The notes beneath the pieces are model-generated. The model did not search any database. It was not told the DNA's origin and was given only the letters and a program-made list of their open reading frames with translations. From a virus, in the IMG/VR virus record IMGVR_UViG_3300025668_000006, positions 1-59,549 of that record: 59,549 bases of DNA, one strand, 5' to 3'. The position numbers and the translations under genes were made by a program. Positions 43,602-50,811 of the stretch are shown here, piece after piece (positions within the stretch are counted from its first letter, which is position 1; each line of letters opens with the position of its first letter).

Positions 43602-44043
43602 TTGTCCATCTCCATTTAATTGCAAGTCTTGTCTTTTCTCCCCAATAAGGCATTGCCCTATGTATTAAATGAGAGTCCATAATAAACATTGCGTTTTGTC
43701 TAAAGTCATAAGTCTCGTCTTCAACTTGTATCTGACCACCTTTGTTTAAATCACCTTGTAGATATAATATAATAGTCTTTTCTCCTTCTACATCGCTGTC
43801 AGTATGAAAACCTATAATGTTCTTTTCTATATCTTTACTATTTACAGAAATAACATATCTAACAATACAATGTTTTAATCCAGGTACATTTAATTTACAA
43901 ATACTATCTGCCCACTTCCAATCATCTGGTAATTTCTTGTGAACATTCTTCTCATAGATAGGATATTCTTTTCCTAGATTACCTAGTTCACCAATCATAT
44001 GATTGAGTTCTAAATTTGTCATTACATTATGTTTAACTTGCAT
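43591..44043 (-). CDS. 2OG-Fe(II) oxygenase-like protein 1 of modification cluster
   Basis: This 150-residue protein has H80-x-D82 (GFHTDSD), distal H128 (HLIHRAMP) and R139 (TRLAIKW), plus GGQIQVED between them, so all iron and 2-oxoglutarate ligands are present. It is a minimal single-domain oxygenase. Start ATG 44043 is chosen over 44055, which has no ribosome-binding site; support is modest. It lies between radical SAM C and a second oxygenase, suggesting hydroxylation steps alongside radical chemistry on one substrate. Confidence 0.82.
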   Translation of the reverse strand: MQVKHNVMTNLELNHMIGELGNLGKEYPIYEKNVHKKLPDDWKWADSICKLNVPGLKHCIVRYVISVNSKDIEKNIIGFHTDSDVEGEKTIILYLQGDLNKGGQIQVEDETYDFRQNAMFIMDSHLIHRAMPYWGEKTRLAIKWRWTSEG

Positions 44044-45127
44044 ATTCTTTCTCATAAGGTGTCATTTGTATATATGGTTTATTATTTGCGACTAAAATAT
44101 CGTGTCCTATTCTTTTCATCTTCTCACAATGTTTTTCTACAACTCCTGCTTCTTTGTAATCTTTAACGGTCTTTCTACAACCATTACATATATTAAACAT
44201 AGGACAACTATAACAACTTTTCTTCATTGTAGATAAATTTAAATCATCTTGTAAAGGTGTAAAAAACTTACCTTTCATTTCTTCTTCAAAGTCTATCTCT
44301 TTGTCTTTATCATCACCAAATGCACCACAACTATAGTAGTCGCCATCTGGTTGTAAACATCTTATACCTTCATCACATTTTCTACTTAACGGACAACTCG
44401 TAGCAGTATCATTAATTGCTAACATCATCTGTCTAGTATTAAACTCCCAAGGCGCTAAACCTGCCTTATAAATCTCTACATACTTCTCATATATATCTGA
44501 TAACAAAAACGGCTCTTTTTGTTCGCCACTTGCCATTGCATAATTTAACTTACATTCTACACCTGTCTTCTCTTCTCTCCAGAAGTTATGTAATGTGCCT
44601 TCAGGTATTTTCTGTTCAGACATCTTCTTTGCAAGTTCAACATTCTTTATTGCGTTGTGTTCATTCTCTCTTGTAATAACAGATATAAAGTCTGGTCTAT
44701 AACCACAATGTTCTAACATTGCGTTTGAACACTTCCAAAAGTCTTCTTCTGTAAATTCTGAATAGTCACCTTTTAATCTACCACCACCATATTGAAAAGA
44801 AGTTGTGATACCAACTCTTTCGTTATTAAATAAGTCAACCCACTTACTAGGTTTCTTATAGAACGGCCACAAGTTTGTTGTTAATGCAAGTGAAGTAGTA
44901 TATTCTTTTTCATCTAACCAATTAATAATCTTCCAATAGTAATCAGGTTCCATCATTAATGGATCACCACCGTTTACTATGATTGTTTTTGTTTCTGGGA
45001 ATCTTTCTAAAAAACGAAATATCTGGTCGTGTTTTAACCAGTTCTTTTTCTCATCTGTAAGTTGTGTACTAGAGCAAAATGTACATTTGAAATTACAAAG
45101 TTCAGTAGGTTTAATTATTAAGTCCAT
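44033..45127 (-). CDS. Radical SAM/SPASM-type protein C
   Basis: This 364-residue protein has C11-x3-C15-x2-C18 (CNFKCTFC) and a GGD motif (VNGGDPLM). The C-terminal cysteine-rich domain runs CPLSRKCDEGIRCLQPDGDYYSCGAF...CYSCPMFNICNGCRKTV...C, the arrangement of SPASM auxiliary iron-sulfur clusters. SPASM enzymes act on ribosomal peptides. ATG 45127 is taken as start, as AGGA lies just upstream; an in-frame TTG at 45139 would add four residues. It overlaps the next gene upstream by 10 bases. Confidence 0.87.
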   Translation of the reverse strand: MDLIIKPTELCNFKCTFCSSTQLTDEKKNWLKHDQIFRFLERFPETKTIIVNGGDPLMMEPDYYWKIINWLDEKEYTTSLALTTNLWPFYKKPSKWVDLFNNERVGITTSFQYGGGRLKGDYSEFTEEDFWKCSNAMLEHCGYRPDFISVITRENEHNAIKNVELAKKMSEQKIPEGTLHNFWREEKTGVECKLNYAMASGEQKEPFLLSDIYEKYVEIYKAGLAPWEFNTRQMMLAINDTATSCPLSRKCDEGIRCLQPDGDYYSCGAFGDDKDKEIDFEEEMKGKFFTPLQDDLNLSTMKKSCYSCPMFNICNGCRKTVKDYKEAGVVEKHCEKMKRIGHDILVANNKPYIQMTPYEKEYAS

Positions 45128-45750
45128 TTTCCTATCCAATCAAATCCTGTATTACATTCTCTATTTCTAATCCAATAATCTTTTAGTTTGCCTTCAATAA
45201 CTTTGTCAAATCCAAACTGCCACATTATTTCTCTATGATATGGTTCTTTTTGTGCTCTCATCTGATTCATTGTTAAGTGTAACCAATCAAAGTAAGTACC
45301 AGACGGACATAATATATCTCTACCTTTAAATATGTTTATTGTATCACACCACATTTGTCTAATTAGTTTTCTGTTTTCTGTCATAGGTCTATTCTTCATA
45401 TATCCTGCATATTTTAAAGAACCGACTATAATGTACTCATCATAGATATGAAACATTCCTACACCCTTAATATAAGTGTTAGGCCTCTTGTTTTGAACCC
45501 ATTGTCTTTCACCTATTGTTTTTTGTGCAATCTCATATAGTTCACCATCTTCTTCTTTCTTGCCTAACCACAAAAACATATGTGCTTGTCTACCATCAAT
45601 TCTAGGTAGATATGGTTTCTCAACTGGAAAGTTATCTAGTTGTACTTCTATATGTTTAGGAAAATTATAAGGTAAATTAGTTTGCGATATAGTTTCGCTG
45701 TAATCGTACATCTTCAATATATCTGTGCGTAAGTTTGTAAACACATTCAT
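45118..45750 (-). CDS. Hypothetical protein between radical SAM B and C
   Basis: This 210-residue protein is not recognised. It is aromatic-rich (FLWLGKKEEDGELYEIAQKTIGERQW; GVGMFHIYDEYIIVGSLKYAGYMKN; PSGTYFDWLHLTMNQMR). Start ATG 45750 is strongly supported by AAGGAGG six bases upstream, even though this puts 74 bases of the gene inside the upstream radical SAM frame. A later ATG at 45711 has no ribosome-binding site. Strong independent initiation suggests it is needed at high level. Role unknown. Confidence 0.74.
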   Translation of the reverse strand: MNVFTNLRTDILKMYDYSETISQTNLPYNFPKHIEVQLDNFPVEKPYLPRIDGRQAHMFLWLGKKEEDGELYEIAQKTIGERQWVQNKRPNTYIKGVGMFHIYDEYIIVGSLKYAGYMKNRPMTENRKLIRQMWCDTINIFKGRDILCPSGTYFDWLHLTMNQMRAQKEPYHREIMWQFGFDKVIEGKLKDYWIRNRECNTGFDWIGKWT

Positions 45751-46729
45751 CCAACTCCTCCTTATATCTATAATCGTGGTTCATAAAACAGCCAAGTGTA
45801 CATCTATCTAAAAATTCGCAACTACTACAATTATACTTCTCTAGGAAAGAGTTTTCTATTATACTATTGTCTCTAGGTTTAATGGGTGACTTGTATTGAC
45901 TTATATCTTGTTCTTCTTGTACAAGGTTACCACATTGACATAATGTACCATCTGCTAATACAAGTTTTGAAACTCTACAACTTGCATAATTCTTTTTGTT
46001 AAATATCCAATCTCTAACAGGATGAACATTAGGATATTTGTCAACACAATGTTTAAAAAACTTTAATAATAGTTCATCACTAGGCATATTAAACTTTGCG
46101 TGTTCATCTGGCATATAATAATCAAAGTAAATATACTTACCTTGTTCATACAGATAGTCAAAGTATTCATCGCCTTCATTTAAATAAAATTTTATATTAG
46201 GTCTTGTAAGTAAACAAGAAAAACAGGTTACTTCATCACCCCAATAATCTACATTAGATTTAAATATTTCAAAGTCTTTTTTATTAAATCTACCTCGTGG
46301 GTCATAACTTGTTGTAAGTCTACAAGGTATATCTTCTTGTCTGGACCAAGTGAGTAAGTCCATAATAAGTTCATTACCATCAGGTGATGTAACCAAGTTA
46401 GATACCCAATTGATTGAAAATTCTTTATTGTATTTTTGACATATCTTTTGTATGCCTTTTGATAGGAGTTTGTAACCTTCATTTAAACTTCTGTTATAGA
46501 TTGCAGGTGCAAAGACTTCGCCACCCATAATATTAAAGGTGACCTTCATATACATTTCTTTTGAGATAAATTTTTCTATAGAAGGAAGTTTGTCAACCAC
46601 ATTATCAACACCGATTTTATTGTCGTGGTTCTGCCAACAGAAATTACAACGCAAATTACAAAATTCAAATAAATGAATAGTGTACTCTTGCTCTGGGTCT
46701 CTTTTGGGGTCTATTAAAAACTCTCGCAT
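45677..46729 (-). CDS. Radical SAM/SPASM-type protein B
   Basis: This 350-residue protein has C24-x3-C28-x2-C31 (CNLRCNFC), GGE (IMGGEVF) and a C-terminal cysteine-rich domain (CRVSKLVLADGTLCQCGNL...CSSCEFLDRCTLGCFMNHDYRYKEELDEC) of SPASM type. N-terminal residues 1-20 extend beyond the barrel. It lies 8 bases from the upstream unknown gene (46738-47853) and overlaps the downstream unknown. Peptide modification is inferred from architecture. Confidence 0.88.
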   Translation of the reverse strand: MREFLIDPKRDPEQEYTIHLFEFCNLRCNFCWQNHDNKIGVDNVVDKLPSIEKFISKEMYMKVTFNIMGGEVFAPAIYNRSLNEGYKLLSKGIQKICQKYNKEFSINWVSNLVTSPDGNELIMDLLTWSRQEDIPCRLTTSYDPRGRFNKKDFEIFKSNVDYWGDEVTCFSCLLTRPNIKFYLNEGDEYFDYLYEQGKYIYFDYYMPDEHAKFNMPSDELLLKFFKHCVDKYPNVHPVRDWIFNKKNYASCRVSKLVLADGTLCQCGNLVQEEQDISQYKSPIKPRDNSIIENSFLEKYNCSSCEFLDRCTLGCFMNHDYRYKEELDECVYKLTHRYIEDVRLQRNYIAN

Positions 46730-46737
46730 TTTAACTC

Positions 46738-47853
46738 CTATGAGTTAGCGAATAGTCTGTATTTTCCTAATGTGTCTGTATCGTTAGATTTCTTTAATGA
46801 GAATAGATATTGTAAAAATGTATAATTAATATTTCCAATATCAAATCTAGGAATAAAAGATAGACTAGATGGACTATTCACCGTTTCAGTTATAATTGTA
46901 TCAAAATCGTTTGAAGATAAACTTGAAGCACAAGCCTTATCTAAATGGTTCATAAAGTAATCAGGATCCGGAGAGTTCTGGAAATCATATAGGTCTTTAA
47001 TTAAAGTTTTCAATGCAGTTTGTTTGTCTGTTGAAAGACCGTCAATGTTTGCAATATTTACAGCGCCTACATTTGCAGTAGGTTTTTGTGTAAATACATC
47101 TTCGTCAGCAAATGGTGCTAATGGTGTAATACCTGAAAATGGATTGTCGTTATTTAAATCAACATCATCACTAGTATAACCTAATGCAGTTTGTTGATTA
47201 GTATTTAAAAGATTTAGAGCAGCACCTTCTCTACTATCTGTTAACACTTCTTTATAAAATCTTTTTAAGAATAAATGCCAAGTAGACAATAAGTTTGCTT
47301 GGTGAGTATCAGCACCTGCAAAGTATTCGCCTAATAATAATTCAATTGAGAAATTTAAATTAAGAGCTTTAATTCTATCTAAATCAAGTGTAGGTAATAC
47401 ATTAAAATATCCTGCAACATCTCCTAGACCAGCATTAATTTTTGTTAATGCAAGTGTGTGAGTTGGTTGCAATTGTGTATTTGCAATAATTTTTTCGTGG
47501 TGTAAATGAATATCTAAAAACTTCTGTACTGCTGTTTGGTCAACAAATGGTAACATAGTTTTTAACCAGGTTACTGATAAGTTTAAGTATGCTTCACTAT
47601 CGCAGTAAATAATAACTTTAGTACCTAGAGTACCTTGTTTAGATTTTACATCTTCAAAGAAACCAGTTAAGTCATCATACTTACCTGCCATTTCATTAAC
47701 ATTGTGAGAGTAGTTAATTAAAGTTCCTCTATATGTAGTTTGTAGTTCCTGGTGCATTTCATTACCAGTTTCTGCTGATATTACATATCTGTTTGTATGA
47801 CAATCTATTGAATCGTCAAACGCTAAATAAACTTTATTAAATAAGTGTAGCAT
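46738..47853 (-). CDS. Hypothetical protein in modification cluster (371 aa)
   Basis: This 371-residue protein is not recognised. It starts LHLFNKVYLAFDDSIDCHTNRYVIS and has helical, histidine-bearing segments (FLDIHLHHEKIIANTQLQPTHTLAL; ADTHQANLLSTWHLFLKRFYKEVL). The C-terminal 60 residues form a separate-looking segment. There are no transmembrane spans. It sits between radical SAM B and the 221-residue unknown, one base from the latter. Possible roles are substrate recognition or scaffold for the enzymes; nothing in sequence proves this. Confidence 0.72.
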   Translation of the reverse strand: MLHLFNKVYLAFDDSIDCHTNRYVISAETGNEMHQELQTTYRGTLINYSHNVNEMAGKYDDLTGFFEDVKSKQGTLGTKVIIYCDSEAYLNLSVTWLKTMLPFVDQTAVQKFLDIHLHHEKIIANTQLQPTHTLALTKINAGLGDVAGYFNVLPTLDLDRIKALNLNFSIELLLGEYFAGADTHQANLLSTWHLFLKRFYKEVLTDSREGAALNLLNTNQQTALGYTSDDVDLNNDNPFSGITPLAPFADEDVFTQKPTANVGAVNIANIDGLSTDKQTALKTLIKDLYDFQNSPDPDYFMNHLDKACASSLSSNDFDTIITETVNSPSSLSFIPRFDIGNINYTFLQYLFSLKKSNDTDTLGKYRLFANS

Positions 47854-47854
47854 A

Positions 47855-48520
47855 TTATTTTTTCTCTTTACCTTTTAAATATTCTTTAGTATCAAATTTA
47901 CCTTCGGCAACTGCCCAAGTCATTAAGAATAATGGATTACTTTCTGTCGCCCAATATTCAAATAAAGATTTACCTTTAAACATATAATCTTTAAAGTACT
48001 TTGTATAGTTCTTAACAATACTTTCTTTTTTTATTTGATAATAACTATAAAATTCTTTGTGTTTTAATAATGAAACAAAGTTAATACCTCTAACATCTTC
48101 TGTCTCGTCTTTAGGATAACTTTCAACAAATTCACTAAAAGCACCTTCGCCAACAATTGACATATTATATAATGGTAGACTTTCTAATTTGCCTTCCCAC
48201 TTGTCAAGTATATCTTTGTTCTTCTCTATAACACTCTTATATTTATCTGTCTTTGACAACCCTTTGTGTTCAAATAATAGAGCGATTACTTCTTTTTCTA
48301 ATTTAGGTATATTAACTAACATTTGTGTGTTAAGATATTCACTAATTAGTTCTTCGTCCATATTTTTAATATCACAAGGTATATCTAAATTACTTAAATA
48401 TGTTAAAAACTGAGCACCTTTCAATGTGCTGTTTTCGTAATCAATAAGATAACTTTCTGTTTTGTCTTCAAAGTATTTTTTTAAGTCTTTCAATTCAATA
48501 GGTACAATAGTATTAATCAT
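47855..48520 (-). CDS. Hypothetical protein next to CHxS protein (221 aa)
   Basis: This 221-residue mostly helical, charged protein (LKDLKKYFEDKTESYLIDYENSTLKGAQFLTYLSNLDIPC; PKLEKEVIALLFEHKGLSKTDKYKSVIEKNKDIL) is not recognised. It follows the CHxS-tailed protein by 2 bases. RiPP pathways usually encode a leader-binding or chaperone protein beside the precursor, and this is the natural candidate by position. That is inference; I see no PqqD-like motif. Confidence 0.72.
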   Translation of the reverse strand: MINTIVPIELKDLKKYFEDKTESYLIDYENSTLKGAQFLTYLSNLDIPCDIKNMDEELISEYLNTQMLVNIPKLEKEVIALLFEHKGLSKTDKYKSVIEKNKDILDKWEGKLESLPLYNMSIVGEGAFSEFVESYPKDETEDVRGINFVSLLKHKEFYSYYQIKKESIVKNYTKYFKDYMFKGKSLFEYWATESNPLFLMTWAVAEGKFDTKEYLKGKEKK

Positions 48521-48522
48521 TA

Positions 48523-49296
48523 TTATCTTCTTCCTCTACTTCCGTGGCAACTACTATGGCAACTACTATGACATATAGTTTTTGTTAATGTATAAGTGTT
48601 ACCTCTTTCAGTACTATATGCGTTTGCAAGTGTTGTCATAAATCCTTCTAAATTTGTATCGTCAATAACCTGACCAGGTTGTAAACTACTAGGTTGTGAT
48701 GGATTTAATGTTGTTCTTTGTCCAGTTGTTAAGTGTGCAATTTGTGTATCTGAATATTGTTGTCCTGCACCTGTCATATTAACAACAGCGTTTGTGTTTT
48801 TAATATTAGTATAGTTATTCATTTCATTTTTAAGTGTACTATAAATCTGATTTGCAGTAATTAATGAACCTGGACTACCAACACTAGTACCTGTAATACC
48901 TATACTTACAGCACTTATTTCTGCTAAAGTATTAACCGTTCCTACAGCACCTGAAGAAGTGCCTGATATAATATCGTTTTGTATAAATCCTGTTTGACCG
49001 GCACCTGGATTAATTGTTCTTAATTTTAATACATTGCTTGAATAACTAACTACGATACCAGTTGTTGCAGTTATAGTAGAGTTAACCGTTTCACCTACTG
49101 AATAAGTTCCGGTTACACCTGTTAGTGTTAATTCAAATCCGTCAACAACACCACCAAAATCAGAAGCAGTAAATGAAGAGTGTCCTGGTAGATTATCAGT
49201 ACCCCATACAATATGGTGGTCTGCTACATCTGTTACCAGTTCTTCAAATCTATCAACTATGTTTTGACTTGTTATCGGGTTGTTTAAAGTTACCAT
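48523..49296 (-). CDS. Virion-like protein with C-terminal CHxS repeat tail (candidate modified substrate)
   Basis: This 257-residue protein has a short N-terminal region (IVDRFEELVTDVADHHIVWGTDNLPGHSSF), then a beta-rich, Gly/Thr/Ser-rich middle (SVGETVNSTITATTGIVVSYSSN, QNDIISGTSSGAVGTV) like the repeats in the 2033-residue tail protein. A helix follows, and the C-terminus is CHSSCHSSCHGSRGRR (242-257). The tail is three tetrapeptides CHSS, CHSS, CHGS, then RGRR. Its gene overlaps radical SAM/SPASM A by 7 bases. A Cys-rich repeat at the C-terminus next to a SPASM enzyme resembles RiPP precursors. A metal-binding tip is the main alternative. Confidence 0.82.
   Translation of the reverse strand: MVTLNNPITSQNIVDRFEELVTDVADHHIVWGTDNLPGHSSFTASDFGGVVDGFELTLTGVTGTYSVGETVNSTITATTGIVVSYSSNVLKLRTINPGAGQTGFIQNDIISGTSSGAVGTVNTLAEISAVSIGITGTSVGSPGSLITANQIYSTLKNEMNNYTNIKNTNAVVNMTGAGQQYSDTQIAHLTTGQRTTLNPSQPSSLQPGQVIDDTNLEGFMTTLANAYSTERGNTYTLTKTICHSSCHSSCHGSRGRR
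48526..48573 (-). repeat. CHxS tetrapeptide repeat coding segment
   Basis: The last 16 codons encode CHSS-CHSS-CHGS-RGRR. The first two units are nearly identical at the DNA level (TG[T/C]CATAGTAGT), so the repeat may have arisen by local duplication. Confidence 0.85.
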
Positions 49297-50321
49297 TTCG
49301 CCTCACTTTGTTTTTTTAAGTGCTTCATAAGAGATTTAGGAGCACCACATATATTATCTTGCCACGCTAATTGGTGACAATCGCCACCACAATACTTAAA
49401 TACTTCACATTCAAAGCATTTAGGATTTCTTGCTACTTCACAAGCAACATTTTCTAATCTCTTAGGACTATTTATAAGTTCTACTAGAGGGTCATCTATA
49501 GTTCCAAAATTAAACTCTGGAGCTGCGTTAGGACAACCACCTATTGTGCCAGTTGCGTTAAGTGTAAATAGTTTTTGTTCACAATCTCGGCAAAATGTAC
49601 CATCTTTTGTTGAACCAGTCTCAAATTTTGAATAAATTGTCTCAAAAAACTCATTATCAAACCAATCTCTTGTATTATACTCAATAGATTGTTCGTGCAT
49701 TTTCAAAAACCACTTGTCTTGTTCTATATTACTAGGAAATATCTCTGGATGTAAGTTTGCATTACCATTTCCAGTCAATCTTTCTAGTGCCATTTCTTTT
49801 ACACCCAAATCTTTAACCCATTTTAGTAATTCAATAGGTTCAATTCTAATTGTGTCTTTGGTTACTGATATGAATAGTTTAATATCAACACCTTCACTAA
49901 TTAAAGTCTCTACATTCTTACGCCATAAGTTTGCTTGCTTCTCATTTGCAAATCTTATGTTAGGATCCCAACTAGTTCCACATCTATTTTTAAGTGGACC
50001 TTTGATAAAGTCAATATGTTCTTGTTTTAGTTTAAATGTTAAGTTAGAAGTTATGCCCATTGATTGTTGAATCCACAAATCTTTTGTGTTCTCATAGACA
50101 TATTGCATTTCAGATACAGGAACTAAAAACGGTTCACCACCGTGTAGTTCTAAATGTGCTGTATCGTGTTTTTGAAAATTATATTTTCTGAAATTTTTAA
50201 GCCACTTGATAGTCTTATCTGGATTCCAGTAGACTTTAGGACCATTAGTACCTGAAGTAAAGCAATGTTTACAATTTAGATTACAGGTCTCGGTTGTTTT
50301 AAGATAAAACATCCAATTCAT
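49290..50321 (-). CDS. Radical SAM/SPASM-type protein A (anSME-like)
   Basis: This 343-residue protein has C13-x3-C17-x2-C20 (CNLNCKHC), GGE in LELHGGEPF, and a full SPASM-type C-terminus (FCRDCEQKLFTLNATGTIGGCPNAAPEFNFGTIDDPLVELINSP...CFECEVFKYCGGDCHQLAWQDNICG) with the seven-or-more cysteines of anSME-like peptide maturases. ATG 50321 shares a base with the cupin stop and has AGGGG seven bases upstream; an in-frame start at 50348 is less supported. It directly precedes the CHxS-tailed protein with a 7-base overlap, as rSAM enzymes often lie beside their precursor. Confidence 0.9.
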   Translation of the reverse strand: MNWMFYLKTTETCNLNCKHCFTSGTNGPKVYWNPDKTIKWLKNFRKYNFQKHDTAHLELHGGEPFLVPVSEMQYVYENTKDLWIQQSMGITSNLTFKLKQEHIDFIKGPLKNRCGTSWDPNIRFANEKQANLWRKNVETLISEGVDIKLFISVTKDTIRIEPIELLKWVKDLGVKEMALERLTGNGNANLHPEIFPSNIEQDKWFLKMHEQSIEYNTRDWFDNEFFETIYSKFETGSTKDGTFCRDCEQKLFTLNATGTIGGCPNAAPEFNFGTIDDPLVELINSPKRLENVACEVARNPKCFECEVFKYCGGDCHQLAWQDNICGAPKSLMKHLKKQSEAKW

Positions 50322-50800
50322 TATACGACCCCTATACTTAACCCCCAAGTATCTGCTTCGTTTTCAACATAATGTTTTACACCTTCTTCTATGAATATAC
50401 CTTCGTCATCATATACTGGTTTAATAACACCATCTAAAGATACTTTCTTTTTGCCTTTGACAACATATAAGTAAACATCTTTATCATCTTTATGTTCTTT
50501 AAAACTAATACCTGGTTTCTGATTTACAAATAAATGAATATCTTGTCTTTTCTTTCCTGTGATATTCAATACTACTTCGTCTAAAACTTCTTTTAACCAG
50601 GCTACATCTTCTAAGCCTTCCACCTTAATAGTTTTAAATCTATCGTATTCTCTTAACCATTCGCCATAAGACATATGTTCTTTAACCTCACGGTCAAGTC
50701 CTTCGTCATCTATGTAGAATAGTTGTCTTGCTTCGTATCTATTGTGTGATTGGATTTCTTCTTTTAATCTGGAAATCCATAAAGTTGTATGTTCGTCCAT
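50321..50800 (-). CDS. Cupin/JmjC-like protein
   Basis: This 159-residue protein has a cupin core HLFVNQKPGISFKEHKDDKDVYLYVVKGKKKVSLDG with H103-x-D105 and a distal H143 (GVKHYVEN), the metal ligands of cupin/JmjC-type oxygenases. An N-terminal helical region precedes it. It could be a third hydroxylase of the cluster or a sugar-binding cupin. Translation of the next gene is coupled to its stop. Confidence 0.78.
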   Translation of the reverse strand: MDEHTTLWISRLKEEIQSHNRYEARQLFYIDDEGLDREVKEHMSYGEWLREYDRFKTIKVEGLEDVAWLKEVLDEVVLNITGKKRQDIHLFVNQKPGISFKEHKDDKDVYLYVVKGKKKVSLDGVIKPVYDDEGIFIEEGVKHYVENEADTWGLSIGVV

Positions 50801-50811
50801 AATATATCTCC

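Noticed and set aside
49290-50321. Radical SAM A as a true anaerobic sulfatase-maturing enzyme
   Set aside because: The fold is anSME-like, but no sulfatase or C/S-x-P/A-x-R target motif is present in the window; peptide crosslinking fits the neighbouring CHxS tail better.
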